Positions 1 to 11,387 of a stretch of DNA of 62,489 nt are shown piece after piece. This stretch comes from Hymenopellis radicata (lineage: Eukaryota > Basidiomycota > Agaricomycetes > Agaricales > Physalacriaceae). Every line of letters starts with the position of its first letter. Positions within the stretch are counted from its first letter, which is position 1. Below the pieces are notes generated by a model that saw nothing but the letters and a program-made list of their open reading frames with translations, made no database searches and was not told the DNA's origin. Where the stretch lies: NCBI GenBank assembly GCA_015501595.1, contig JADNRX010000317.1, positions 1 through 62,489 on the forward strand, in the 5' to 3' direction. The position numbers and the translations under genes were made by a program.

Positions 1-477
1 ACAATCATGCAGGGATCGCTCGTACGCCACAGTGGCAACAACGCAAACGAAGACACGGGCCATCTTCGCGTGAACCTGTAAGTCTATTAACACTTGACGA
101 GACTATTAACACTTGACGAGACGGAACCTTCGTGTTAAAAGCTTTTCTCGCCTGCCCTATCTTCGCTTCGGAACGGGTCACATCTACAACAGCTTCTTCA
201 CCAACATCCCAACCTCCCGCATGGGCGCCCATGTCCTCGTCGAAAGCAACATCTTCTCCAACATCACTCTGGCAATCGTGACCGACTTGGATTCCGATGA
301 CGACGTGGAACAAAACAATGTTTTCATGGACTCCTACACGAGGATTCGTACGGCTACAAGTTGAGTTTACATCGTCCCTGGCGTTCAGATGCTGATTATA
401 TGTCACACAGGCTTGACGACACTGCGAATTTGGAAAGCATGTTGAGCGACAGTACAGGTGTTGGTGTAGTTGGATGA
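1..477 (+). CDS. Pectate lyase (PL1 family), 3' end only
   Basis: Secreted polysaccharide lyase that cleaves pectate by beta-elimination; only the last part lies in the window. Frame 1 from base 1 reads NNANEDTGHLRVN, and after a 64-bp GT-AG intron (78-141) continues SRLPYLRFGTGHIYN and SRMGAHVLVE. These are the conserved strands of the PL1 parallel beta-helix, including the RLPxLRFGxGH signature. The main frame stops at 364, but the neighbouring frame carries a plausible family C-terminus ending in GVGVVG and a stop at 475-477, so one frame change lies between about 310 and 375. This could be a small indel, a consensus error or true decay; no intron fits. Two 21-bp direct repeats (about 83-121) lie inside the intron. 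Family assignment is firm; intactness is not. Confidence 0.75.
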
Positions 478-589
478 CGACGATGAATGGCACGGAGACA
501 CCTGAATGAATAATCATATAAGATCGAGCTTAACATTTAAGCATAGCACCTGGTCCTGGTGCAATACGAAAAATCCCTTTCGCCATCCA

Positions 590-2379
590 CTAATTAACCT
601 TCCAAGCCCAACAAGGTCCGACAGGATCAGTCTTCTCGTGCAATGCGCCAGTCCAAAGGCCCATGAATCCCATAGCGCTACCTGCTTGGCCCATCTGCAC
701 ACTTTCCGTGATCCACTCGGGATCATCTGTATCCGGCTCAGCTGAGGTCTGTAAAGAGAGCGTTACTACAACGAAAGAACAACTTTCATAGCTCAACTTA
801 CAAGAGTCCATCGAACGATGCCGCCTCCAATCAATCTCACAGTACCCCATATCCGTCGCTCGGCAGCTTCGTCCATATCACTTCCAGTGCTATTGCCCTC
901 CACCTCGATGATAGGAAGTATATACACTAACTGGTCTTGGGGACTCAGTTTGTCAAAGTCGGGAGGCGCATCAGGAGGCGGAAGATATCCGGAGACATGT
1001 AGATGCATGGGGAAGACGCGTATCGTTTCACGACTGTAGCGCGCTGCCGCGGAAGAAGCGGCCGCAGGACCTTGCAAATTGTGTACTACATATGGTGTTA
1101 GAGTTAATTCTGATAAACTGGAAGCAACCTACGCAGCAGCTGTCGGTAATCCATCCAACATACTACTCTTCTAGTCAAGAAGTCAGAAACGTGCGGCGTT
1201 AGTAAGAAGGAGATTATACCTGTACTCTCCTTCAACGCCTGCCCAGTCCCATCCGTCATCTTTCTCTTTACTATCCTCTCCGGTGACGTTGTTCCATTTA
1301 GTCGCTCCCTCCCAGTATCCAGGAGCTCCACCCATACGTAGCACTTCCAGGCCTCGAAGTGCTTTGAGCTCTGCCAAAAACTGCCTCTCATCGTTGGGCT
1401 CTGGAAATACAACGAACGCGCGCTCGGTTATATTCTCTTCGATGAGCAATCGTGCAGCGGCTAACCAAGTATAGTCTGGGACTATATTGTGCGGGAAAGT
1501 GGGATAAACAGCGCCTGTGGGACCTTCTGGTCCGGGCTGAAGATGTTGGAGTAGGAGTAATGGATGTATACCCGGCGGTACGATGACTGAACCGTCTTCA
1601 TTATCATCACCTTGAACATCAGTGTTGCTCTCAGTGTCAGAGGCGACGTAGTCAGAATCGTCAATATCGTCGACGTCCAAGTCAGAAGGCTGCAGGCGGA
1701 TGCCGTATATCTCGAGAGCAGCAGCAGGATTCGGAGTAATCTCTTCCTCTTCCTCTAAGGGCATGAACGGACCCCAGCATCTATTCGGGGTCAAGTATCG
1801 CATGTCATATACGATAACTTTCGCAAGGCGACGCGAGTTTTCCTCCATGTAACGCGGGCCGTAAAGCCATTGAAGCCTTGGACTACTCCTGTATTGCGCT
1901 TCAAGCAAGGGGTTATCGCGAATGAAAACAGAGTCGATCCAAACAGAGTTCGCACATGCAGCAGTCCTCTGTGGTCGAGGAAGCGGAACGTGTCCATCGG
2001 TTTCGATGTGCTCGTAAGGTGGATTCGGAGGCGCGTCTAATGTGGCCGACACCAATGCAAGTACGCCTGGTGTACCCATGCGATCTTTGTATTCAGCCTC
2101 CCAGTCGTGAGGAGTATGGTCGGCTAAGCCGAGTTTGGTCGCGAACGCTCTAGGATCGTCGAAGGTAGCCAGGAATATCTCCCTCCATAGATGCGAGTCT
2201 ACGGTGTTGTAGATGAGCGACCGCACTAGATGGCACGTCTGAGCCATCGCTGTTATGGAACGCGGCCCGTTCTGAGGAGGAAGGGTCGATAAGAGGATGA
2301 TGTTTTCGAGGAGCTCGGTAGGTAGAGAAAGGAAGGTAGAAGTTCCGTGAGACGTTGAAGGGGCCGATTCGCTCTTCAT
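590..2379 (-). CDS. F-box protein, four exons, 541 aa
   Basis: Predicted substrate receptor of an SCF ubiquitin ligase. Exons on the minus strand are 2379-1220, 1170-1133, 1070-802 and 748-590; the introns are 49, 62 and 53 bp with GT-AG ends. Phases 2, 1 and 0 join without a stop to give 541 codons. An F-box lies at about residues 15-60 (LSLPTELLENIILLSTL then CHLVRSL and HLWREIF). An acidic stretch around residues 205-260 is rich in D and E. The C-terminal half has no LRR pattern that I recognise and probably binds an unknown target. The start is the first ATG after an in-frame stop region and precedes the F-box by about 15 residues. No frame damage was seen, unlike many neighbours. Confidence 0.88.
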
Positions 2380-2505
2380 GGTGATGGTGAACGGCGAACC
2401 ACAGCAGCTTTGGCATCAGGGCAGCCCCGGGAATTCGGGGAAAGCTTATGAAGATGATGACGTAGAGCGGCCGCCGGCATTGCAGCGGCAGGCGTATCAA
2501 CAAGC

Positions 2506-2812
2506 CTATGGTGCAAACGGCCTAGTCACCTACTATTTGTGACAATACCTTGCCGGCTGAATTGCCGACTCAGTTCAGGGTCAAATTCTTAGTTGTTCTA
2601 TGCAAAATGCTCTAATTGGCAAGGAGAACAAACCCACAGAAGGAATTTTTAATTAAGTCAAAACTGAGGGAGTTTTTTTCTCGGGCCGTTCGGACAGATT
2701 GGCGTGTGACGCTTTTTGGCTGGGGTCACTGCCCGTAACATCACGCTTTTTGGGTCAATCTGAGATTGGCGCCTGTGCAAAATAGTAGGTGACTAAGCCG
2801 TTTGCACCATAG
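2506..2812. mobile_element. MITE 1 with 34-bp terminal inverted repeats
   Basis: The two ends (2506-2539 and the reverse complement of 2779-2812) match over 34 bp with one mismatch, beginning CTATGGTGCAAACGGC. No coding potential inside (about 300 bp). Internal short repeats such as GACGCTTTTTGG and CACGCTTTTTGG are also visible. The TA at 2507-2508 and at 2810-2811 could be a TA target duplication of the Tc1/mariner type, with the element proper starting TGGTGC. No longer target duplication was found. The element lies between the F-box promoter and the kinase tandem. Class assignment is an inference from the TA and the repeat length. Confidence 0.75.
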
Positions 2813-3058
2813 ACTCAGACGTCAACGAGAGGCTGACGACTTAAGCCTTCTGCTGTCTATGGCTCACAACGCAGTGGAGACGTTCGATGTACACGCTTTA
2901 CTCCCAGAGTCTATACAAAGGTAACGTAGTAATAGTATACGAGCCAGGCTTGCCAGGCTAGCGTGAGAGTGAGTCCCAACAGTGACTCACCAATAGGCAC
3001 GCGACGAAGCAAGAAGCAGCCAATGAGTCTCTTCATCGTCTCTTCATCCTCAACCTGC

Positions 3059-3906
3059 ATGTCGGATTCACAGAACTTGGCCGAGGATTTGGCTGGGCAG
3101 CGGGCCGCCCTTTTGTCGATGGCCTTCCAAGTCAAGGATAAGTTTCCTGATCTTGACCCTGGGTTCTTCGATCCAGACACTGGTCAGTCCTTTCCTACGA
3201 TATGTGGCTACTCACTTGCTGAGTAGCTCTCCTGCTAGGTACGTGGCTCAAGCCTGTGTCACCACGCGAGTTGGAAGTCTACAAGGCAGTCACCCCTCAT
3301 CCCCGAATCGTAGCATTTCTTGGGCTCGCAGACTACGACGGTTATATCAGCCTCCAGTATCATCCCCTCGGCGACTTGTGGACATATATCCTTGAGAAGA
3401 GCCCTCCGTTGACCCGTCGCATCCAATGGGCAGTCGAGATTGCAGAAGGACTCGCTCACCTTCATGCAAAGTCGATCGTCTGGGCAGATGCCCATTTGCG
3501 TAACATCCTTGTCACAGAGGATCTTCACGTCGTCCTTGCTGATTTCGCCTTCTCTGCTGTCAACCCGCCTTATTTCCATTGGTTCACGACCACTCCCCCT
3601 CCCATTTTTGCTTGTCCACACGGATATCGGGGATTGAAGCCCACGTATCCTGACATATTTGGATTTGGCGTCATCCTTTATGCGCTTTTGATGAACCGCT
3701 TTCCCTGGATGGCCGACTCTTACCAAATATGGATTTACAGACCGAGGCGTACAATAAGCATGTACGTCAAGAATTCGACACGGTTGATGATGAGCTCAAC
3801 AAGTACTTTGGCTCAATTCTCAACAAGTGTTTTTCCCAACCACTTTATCGTACTCCTCGGTGAAGTGAAGAAAGCAGAAGCGATGTGGCATCAGGAAAAT
3901 AACTAG
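3059..3906 (+). pseudogene. Kinase-like gene, copy 1, frameshifted C-terminus
   Basis: Exon 1 runs from an ATG at 3059 (an earlier in-frame ATG is at 3023) to 3182; a 56-bp intron spans 3183-3238; exon 2 reads to a stop at 3904-3906. The protein has a recognisable kinase C-lobe: HAKSIVWADAHLRNIL at the catalytic loop and LADFAFS at the DFG position. The HRD motif is WAD and DFG is DFA, but the catalytic Asp and the loop Asn remain. Only about 90 residues precede the catalytic loop, and there is no glycine loop or VAIK lysine, so the ATP-binding lobe is incomplete. Compared with copy 2, one base is missing near 3717, so residues after WMAD are out of frame until a second shift restores the shared end KKAEAMWHQ. 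Likely a dead or non-catalytic pseudokinase. Confidence 0.65.
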
Positions 3907-3957
3907 TATGTGCTTTCACGGCAAGTCTTCGCACCAGTACTACTGATTGTCGTTTGC

Positions 3958-4711
3958 AAAATATATGAGCATCGAGAGCAGAAGAAACGCGGGATACTCT
4001 ACTCATTAACCTCCTTTGAACTCCTGCTCCCTAAATATGTAATGCCACAAACCCATTGCAAATCGGGCCTGAGCATCATTCGTTATCGCACACCACTTCT
4101 CTTCCACTACCAAGAACGGTCTCAAACCGCTCTTTCTTCGCCTCCAACTCCTTCTCCCTCTCTTCGCCCGACGAAGTCAATTTCTTGCTTGCCAGCGCTT
4201 CCCGTTCAAGATATCCTGCAGTCCTCCAACGAGTCCGTCGCATTCAGCCTTACCGTCCGGGCCAGCTTCCTTCGCGATATGCATCTTTTTGGGGAACAAG
4301 TCATCAGCAATGTCCTTGATCTCTTGCGTGTGCTTCTCGTGGCGCTCCTTGAGATTGGCACGCTTCTTGGCGATACGCTCCTTCTCGGATTCGGCATCAG
4401 GGAGAGGTGGAACATCGGTAGGTTCTGCTTGCAAGGTAGAAGAAGCGGTGGTGAGACCGAGGGCGAGAAGGAAGGCGTCAATGTCGCCTCGCTTTCAGGA
4501 GTATCTTCCGGTACCGGAGATGGGACGCTGGTGGCACTCGCTCGTGCGGCTTCGGCGGAAACACTAAGTTCTTCAGCGAGCTCGTCCGAAATGAAACAGT
4601 CGAACTGGGTTCAGCGACACTGCTGGAGCTGGAACTTGCGCGCGCAGCCTCAGCAGAGATTGCTAGTTCTTCTGCAAGCTCGTCGGATATGATGGAGGGA
4701 GGCACAACAGC
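3958..4711 (-). pseudogene. Partial copy of the neighbouring one-TM coiled-coil gene
   Basis: This is a broken duplicate of bases about 7160-8010 on the same strand. It encodes the same peptides (AEPTDVPPLPDAESEKERIA, ISDELAEELAISAEAARAS) but is cut short and out of frame. About 200 bp of parent sequence is missing at 4287-4291, where MHIAKEAGPDG is joined directly to DDLFPK. Several single-base differences break the frame further. It has no start, no TM segment and no 3' exons. It is inserted between the two kinase copies, so it arrived during or after that duplication. Confidence 0.85.
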
Positions 4712-4895
4712 AGCGGAGACGTTCGATGTACACGTTTTACTCCTAGAGTCTATACGAAGGTAACGTAGTAATAGTATACGAGCCGGGCTTGCCAGGCTAG
4801 CGTGAGAGTGAGTCCCAACACTGGCAACAGTGACTCACCAATAGGCGCGCGACGAAGCAAGAAGCAGCCAATGAGTCTCTTCATCCTCAACCTCC

Positions 4896-5714
4896 ATGTC
4901 GAATTCACAGATCTTCTTCATGTCCGACGAGGACCGGGCTGCCTTAAACGCCGCGGTTGATTCCGAAGAGGAGCAGTTTCCTGAACTTGATCCTGGGTTC
5001 CCCGATCCAGACACTGGTCCGTCCTTTAGTAGGATATGTGGAATCACTTGCTGAATAGTTCTGCTGCTAGGTACGTGGCTCAAGCCTGTGTCGCCACGCG
5101 AGTTAGAAGTCTACAAGGCAGTCACCCCTCATCCCCGAATCGTGGCATTTCTTGGGCTCGCAGACTACGACGACTCGGAGTATATCAGTCTCCAGTATCA
5201 TCCCCTCGGAAATTTATGGACATATCTCCTTGAGAAGAGTCCCCCGTTGACCTGTCGCATCCAATGGGCAGTCGAAATTGCAGAAGGACTCGCTCACCTT
5301 CATGCAAAGTCGATCGTCTGGGCAGATGCTCATTTCCGTAACATCCTTGTCACAGAGGATCTCCACGTCGTCCTTGCCGATTTTGCCTACTCTGTTGTCA
5401 ACCCGGGTTATCTGCATTCGTTCACGACCTGTCCCCCTCTCATTTTTGCTTGGCCAAGAGTGTATCTAGGACGAAAGCCCACATATCCTGACATCTTTGG
5501 ATTTGGCGTCATCCTGTATGCGCTTTTGATGAACCGCTTTCCCTGGATGGCCGATCTCATACCACATAACGATGAACAGTCCCAAGCGCGCAATAGGCAT
5601 GAGCGCACAGAATTCGACACGGTTGATGATGAGCTCAATAAGTACTTTGGCTCCATTCTTGAGAAGTGTTTTCACTCACAATATCGTAATGGAGCGAGCT
5701 CCTCGATGAATTGA
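4896..5714 (+). CDS. Kinase-like gene, copy 2
   Basis: Exon 1 is 4896-5016, a 54-bp intron spans 5017-5070, and exon 2 is 5071-5714 (about 254 aa). Its kinase C-lobe core has the same motifs as copy 1: HAKSIVWADAHFRNIL and LADFAYS (DFA instead of DFG), then PDIFGFGVILYALLMNRFPW. The N-terminal part is short and acidic (DSEEEQFPELDPGF) and lacks a glycine loop. It reads EFDTVDDELNKYFGSILEKC in frame, where copy 1 is shifted. The last residues may still be wrong: the shared ending KKAEVLWHQ lies in another frame just before the stop. Probably a fungal pseudokinase-like protein, with unknown substrate. Copies 1 and 2 are close to 90 percent identical in DNA. Confidence 0.6.
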
Positions 5715-5840
5715 AGAAAGCAGAAGTGTTGTGGCATCAGAAATAATTCGTATGTGCTTTTCTTTAGTTTTTGTTTCCAGCTAACGCGGTCGTTTTCAGG
5801 GCAAGTCTTCGTAACAGTACTACTTATTGTCTTTTGCAAA

Positions 5841-6399
5841 ATAACTTACAGATGGTATCCGAAAATGTTATATCTGATCACTAGAACGTGCACGTCCATA
5901 AAGACAAATGTATAAACTTATTCTGGATGTGTCGGTCACAATTACACCGCAATTCTGGATATGGTGACCGTAACTCATTACTGCTGACTGGAGGGAGCAG
6001 AACAGCATGCCAGCGAGTTCAGATTTGCTGGAACTGATGCGCGACGAGGTGGCAACAATGCAAAACACATCGCAAGCGCGCCCGATAGGTGGACCTAGAT
6101 GAACGCAAGTTAGAAAAAAGTCGTGACAGACGCGCATGAGAGCGTACGCAGGAGAAGCAGTGGGCACCTGCTCGACGATTCACCTCGCTTTGCGCTTTGA
6201 AACATTTTGTTGGCAGAACGATAATATAGGTAGAGAATTAAATTATAGCTAAACAAACGAGACGACAAAGCAGAATGAGCGAAACTAGGAAAATAATGAG
6301 AGTGAGCGATGACAACCAGATATATAACACTGTACATCTCGAGTGAACAACGATGGGCATAGACCAGCTGATATTAACAAACCACCCACTATCAACCTA
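5841..6399. other. Intergenic, no gene seen
   Basis: Convergent spacer between kinase copy 2 (+) and the one-TM gene (-). I see no conserved frame, tRNA or repeat in it. Confidence 0.5.
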
Positions 6400-9219
6400 T
6401 CATAACTCTTCTCTCAGACGCTCTTCCCTCGTTAGCGCTTCCTCCACCTCCACCTTGCCCCGACCCACAAACGGCAGTGAATCCATCACCTCCGGAGTTG
6501 GTACTGGATCAACAGGGAGTATGCTCGCCCGCTCGTCGTCCTCGGGATCCGAAATCGGAAGTATGCTAACCGTAGGTTCAGCCTCTTCCGGAGGAGTCTC
6601 AAGCGGAATATCAGCGAGAACGCTTTCCACCTCCTCTTTCCCACGTCCAATGAAAGCGTCGGCGTCCGCCTTGAGCGGCACATCGGGCTCCTTCTCATTC
6701 AGTAACCCGTCAAGTTTATCCTTCTCCTCAAACTCCTTGCCTATCCGAGTAATCTTGCGCTCCCACTTCTTGCCTTCGTCAAAGGGCACGTTCTTTTCGG
6801 AGAAGAGGTTGTCCGCCTTCTTCTTGAGAACACGGATTTGACGGTGGCATTCGCCGACCTCGCCTTTCATATCTTCCTCGAGACGAGGCAGAGCCATATT
6901 TAACGGATCGCCGACTGGTCGGGGATGCGTGTTCTCTTGGAGGGCCTTGACCTGTAAGTGATGATGAGAATTAGATTGCATGCGGGGCAGATGGAAAAGA
7001 GTGCACGTACCTGGTCGCGGAAGTCCTCGTAGAGACCCATCAGCATGTGGTAGTCCTGCCAGTCATAGTAGGTGACATCCTCCAGCCATGCGTAGTCCAG
7101 GCCCAAATCAGCCTGAGCACGTTCTGCACGAGCCTTGACCTGTCCGGAAGCTGACAGGCACTATGAAAATATAAGCATCAAGAGCAGACGAAACGCGGGA
7201 TACACATACCTCCTTGAACTCCTGCTCCCTAACGCCACGAACCCATTGCACAACCCGGGCCTGAGCATCATTCGTTATCGCACGCCACTTCTCTTCCACT
7301 CTACCAAGAACGGTCTCAAACCGCTCTTTCTTCGCCTCCAACTCCTTCTCCCTCTCTTCACCCGACGAAGTCAACTTCTTGATTGCCAGCGCCTCCCGTT
7401 CAAGATATCCCTGCAGTCCTCCAACGAGTCCGTCACATTCAGCCTTGACACCGTCCGGGCCAGCTTCCTTCGCGATATGCATCTTCTTGCCATCAGCGGT
7501 GTAGACAAAGTCCCATTCCTCCTCCTCGCGCGCCTGTCCAAACATCACAGCTGCCGCGCGACTCCGGATCTGCATCAAGCTCATCCTCAACTTGGGGAAC
7601 AAGTCATCAGCAATGTCCTTGATCTCTTGCGTGTGCTTCTCATGGCGCTCCTTGAGATTGGCACGCTTCTTGGCGATACGCTCCTTCTCGGATTCGGCAT
7701 CAGGGAGAGGTGGGACATCGGTAGGTTCTGCTTGCAAGGTAGAAGAAGTGGTGGTGAGACCGAGGGCGATGAGGAAGGGGTCAATGTCGGCCTCGCTTTC
7801 AGGAACTTCCGGTACCGGAGATGGGACGCTGGTGGCACTCGCTCGTGCGGCTTCGGCGGAAACACTGAGTTCTTCAGGGAGCTCGTCCGAAATGAAACCA
7901 GTCGAACTGGGTTCAGCGACGCTGGAGCTGGAACTTGCTCGCGCAGCCTCAGCAGAGATGGCTAGTTCTTCTGCAAGCTCGTCGGAGATGAAGGAGGGAG
8001 GGGCGGGAGTCTCTTCGGCCGTTGATTCGGGTACAGCTTCCAGCGGGTCCTCGTCAGGTGTCGGCTCAGGGGCAGATGCAGAAGTCGCAGACTCCTCGAC
8101 GGGATCAGGCGTCTCCGCGGCAACGGGTGTGATTTCCTCCACTGTGGCCACCGTTGGCTGGGCAGCGTCCGAAGAGGTTTCTGACACTGTAGACGCTGAA
8201 GTCTCCGTGGTGGTCTCTGTTGTTGACGATGCTTTTACTTCTGCAGTTTCGATCACTTCTTCTGGTATGGGGGAAGGCTCGGGCTCCTCTGTACGCGTCG
8301 CTGATCCACCTTCCATAACCTTTGCCCACATCTTCAAGACGTGCGGGTCCACGTAGGTCTTCCTTGCTTCTGCGAACAGCTTTCCTGCCTTGGTCGCTAT
8401 TATCATACTCTGATCCCATGCAGCCTGTGCGTAGGGACGCGCGGTATGGTAGGCCTTATTTGCATAGGGTTTCGATGCCACATACGCTGTTTGGAGGCGC
8501 GCATATGTCGACTGTATGTGAGGCAGTGCGCTAGCATAATACGACTCTGCACGTTGAACGTACGGCCGAGCGGCATTCTGGGCGTTGGCAAGGTAGAGGC
8601 TGGCCCGACGCGTATAAGGTGCAACGGTCCTCGAATAGAATGGGAGCACTTTCTTCTCGTACACGGGTCGTATAATCCTCGTGTAGGAAGGTAGAACAGC
8701 TTTCTGGTACGCTGGCACCACCACTTTCTTGTATGCCGGTACCACTACTCTCTTGTACGCTGGTACCACGACCTGCTGGTAGGTAGGAACGGCTATGTCC
8801 TCGAGGCGCTTCGAAGTTGGATGTGCGCGTACCCGCCGTATAGTTGGCATGACGTACGGCTCTATCACGGTCTCTCTGTAGAAACCTAGACTTTTGCATA
8901 CTGGATCCTCCAAAAATGGGTCGGATGGACACACGCGAATTGCATAGACGGAGAAGAAGAATAGGGAAAAGAGGAGAACGATGTCGGCTAATGAGCGTGA
9001 TGTCTTTGGGGAGGGTGTCGCTCCTTTGTCAGATTTCTTGGAGGACTTGGATGTTTGTTTGGTCGAGGAAGGCGGAGGGGTGGGTTTGGAAGGCTTGGCT
9101 GTAGACGATGATGTAGAAGGGCGCAGGGCACCATTCGACTTTTTCTTCGGTAGTGGCTGAGTGGAATTCGTCCTGGAACCCATCGTCGGTGGCGTCTTGA
9201 GGTTTTTGGTCAAAACCAT
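6400..9219 (-). CDS. One-TM coiled-coil protein with octapeptide repeat, 903 aa
   Basis: Exons 9219-7210, 7160-7011 and 6951-6400 with introns of 49 and 59 bp, all phase 0, give 903 codons. A basic Ser/Pro/Lys-rich N-terminus (residues 1-75) is followed by a hydrophobic segment ADIVLLFSLFFFSVYAI, probably a single membrane anchor. From about residue 135 an eight-residue unit of the form V-V-V-P-A-Y-K-K is repeated about seven times, then an Ala/Tyr-rich amphipathic stretch. Next come an acidic, Ala/Glu-rich disordered region (about 310-520), a KR/E coiled coil (KERIAKKRANLKERHEK) and a Trp/Tyr-rich exon (YYDWQDYHMLMGLY). The C-terminus is acidic. I do not recognise the family; the repeat resembles amphipathic surface-binding helices, so a role at an organelle membrane or lipid surface is a guess. 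A second in-frame ATG lies 12 codons downstream. Confidence 0.82.
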
Positions 9220-9825
9220 CTGTAGTCTATATTTTGTTAACGATGAAAGGGCGAGAGGGCAACGTCAACGACGCACTTTGTAGCCGACTTGAACGCAGAA
9301 GCGGTTCAAAGCCAATAACTTATCACGTCCTTCCTTTGGAGCACGTCAACAACCAATCAGAAATATTGAGTGTAATTATACACTCACCACTGACAGCAAT
9401 GATGAACGGTGTCAGAGAGAAATGCTCTATTATCCCACGTCCAACAAGTTATAAGCGAATCCAGTCGCGTCCGAGGCTGGTCCGAGGTCAGAGGGGAAGT
9501 GTGAGAACAAAGTCGTGGCGGTGACGACGTCGACGTGGAAATTTCGATATGACAGCCCGCCCCGGGTTCGAATCCCGGTTAGGTCAAATTTAAAACGTTC
9601 AATCATAACCGTTATTTAACTCATTAACGAGTTCAATTTCATTGTAACAACCTATGTAAGGCTCTCCCACCCAAGATCCATTCACGCCAGGAAATATACA
9701 AGAATAGAGCAAAGCTTGCTATTGATGATGATTACTCTACAGTTCAGATTACTCTGCGTGCGTCTTCTTCTGCAACGTCTTTTGATCTTAATCTCCCTTT
9801 CTTCTTCCGCAGTAACGCCTTTTCA
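9220..9825. other. Intergenic, upstream of one-TM gene, with a tRNA-like T-arm
   Basis: Divergent spacer. It holds the tRNA-like arm described at 9562-9586 and an AACTC/GAGTT palindrome near 9620. No gene was found. Confidence 0.4.
9562..9586 (+). other. tRNA-like T-arm fragment
   Basis: CCGGG, loop TTCGAAT and CCCGG form a perfect T-arm (9562-9578) containing a B-box, followed by TTAGGTCA. A matching acceptor strand, a D-arm and an A-box could not be found in the 90 bp upstream, so this is a tRNA relic, a SINE fragment or chance, not a tRNA gene. Confidence 0.35.
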
Positions 9826-10526
9826 TTACCCTTTCAACATCCCCTTGGCTTGCTTCAGAAGGCCCACCATATACGAATACTCCTCTCGCAGTAGAGGTAG
9901 AATCGTATCAGCAACGAATGGGTAGACAGCCGATTCCAGTCGGCGGAAGTGTGCAACAGCGGCCTCCCCGTACGCCTTTGCTTGAAGAACGTACGGCCCC
10001 GCCGACGCAATCATATGCTTGCGCGCACGACGGAACCTTGGGTAGTTCCGCTTGTACACCGGTACAAGCGACACCACTACTTTATCATATGTCGGGAACA
10101 GCACCATATCATACAACGTTTCGCCAGCGTCTTTGGTCTTTGCAACGAAGGACTTTATCGCGTCGTTCGCCTGGACTTGGCGAATCGCAGGCAGGATATA
10201 AGGTTCGACGACTTTGTCCTTGTACAGACCTATTCCCGACAAATTGGATGTCCGGAAAAGGCTTCATGAGGACATGCGCGAAGTGCGTAGGCGATGATAA
10301 TGATGACGAGGACGAGGACTAGATTCGAAGTTTTAAAGCTTTGTTTGGTCTGGGATGTGCCAATACGCGGGAGGGACGGGGAAGCCGAGGCGGACGACGA
10401 GGATTCTGGGATTAGCCTCGTAGATTTGGGCATTATCGAAGTAGAAGGTGAAGCCGAGGTCAATGACCCGGCTCTTTTTGATTTCTGTTTCGGGGGTGAT
10501 GCGCTCATTTTGGACTCGGGGTTCAC
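9826..10526 (-). pseudogene. Short paralogue of the one-TM protein, frameshifted
   Basis: A Ser/Lys-rich N-terminus, a hydrophobic segment (NLVLVLVIIIIAYALRACP) and the motif GHPICRE match the N-terminus of the 903-aa neighbour (AIRVCPSDPFLEDPVCK). The continuation, IGLYKDKVVEPYILPAIRQV, matches its ETVIEPYVMPTIRRV but is in the next frame: one base is missing near 10240, where TGT CGG GAA is followed directly by TAG. The repeat-like stretch YDKVVVSLVPVYKR follows, and the protein ends at 9826 without the coiled-coil half. Either a recently broken short paralogue or a functional one with a consensus error. Confidence 0.65.
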
Positions 10527-11387
10527 TGCGGTAGAGGGGCGGAATTCGCAAATGATACCATATCAATGCAAAGTTACCTAGTGCGTGGAGAGAATAAGCA
10601 TTGGAAGGATGGGTGAAGGGAGGTTGCACCGATCGAGGTATTGAGATAGGATATACTTCGGTTTAGATACGTACCTCACAGAAGGAGATTCACGAATGGA
10701 ACCACGAGGGATGTATTGCGCTGCCCAGTGGGCGTGGTGGGTGGATAAGGCTAGGGATAGTCCTGCAGGACTTCGGTACCACGGGGATCACATCTGATTC
10801 TAGGTAGGTCTAAGGACCGGCGTTGCCACCCGTGATAGAGAATCGAACAACATACGCGTCGATGCAAGAACTGGTCCGGTTGGACATACCTTGAGAGTCG
10901 ACATGCAACTGGTCATGGGTTGAGAAGTCGTTGAGACTTTACGTGCTGCAGATACAGGATATTGGCCCAAAGCCAAAGAACGTCTCCTTCATCTTCAGGC
11001 TGAGATACAAAGATAATCGTTCATCGTCGAGTCGTCCATGGGCGCATGGCGTCAAGCCCAATCATTACGGGAAGAAGCACTCCAAATTAAACGGTAGTAA
11101 GCCGTTATGAGACAAGAAGAGTTGAAGGCGCCTGTCTGTAGGTGACATCCAAGCATAATGCCGCCGATCAGCATCATATTCTTTCTCACGACGTCCATGT
11201 CGCGCCTATCGATTGAGCTCAGCGCCCTGCCTTGTACTCCCAAGCGTTCTCATGTTGTAAAATGACCTACGAAGTGACCTTTCGGAATCGTAATAACCGA
11301 GGGCGGGATCTCCGGATACGTGTCTAACAACGGCATTCAAACGACTCAGCCAAGACTCGAAACCGTCCGTGTTTTTCTGCTAACGCC
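10527..11387. other. Intergenic, no gene seen
   Basis: No frame longer than about 60 codons looks coding. It forms the boundary between the one-TM gene pair and duplication block I. Confidence 0.4.

Larger units (their letters stand above)
2873..5840. repeat. Tandem duplication carrying two kinase-like genes
   Basis: The segment starting at 2873 (GTGGAGACGTTCGATGTACA) recurs at about 4712 with about 90 percent identity through the promoter, both exons and the intron of the kinase-like gene. The first unit is longer because a partial copy of the 6.4-9.2 kb gene sits at its end (3958-4711). The junction is sharp: after the shared sequence TTTGCAAAATA the first unit enters the copied sequence, while the second continues into unique DNA near 5845. 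Confidence 0.8.

Noticed and set aside
9562..9586. tRNA gene at the GGTTCGAATCC box
   Set aside because: Only the T-arm is present; no acceptor partner, D-arm or anticodon arm could be paired in the upstream 90 bp.
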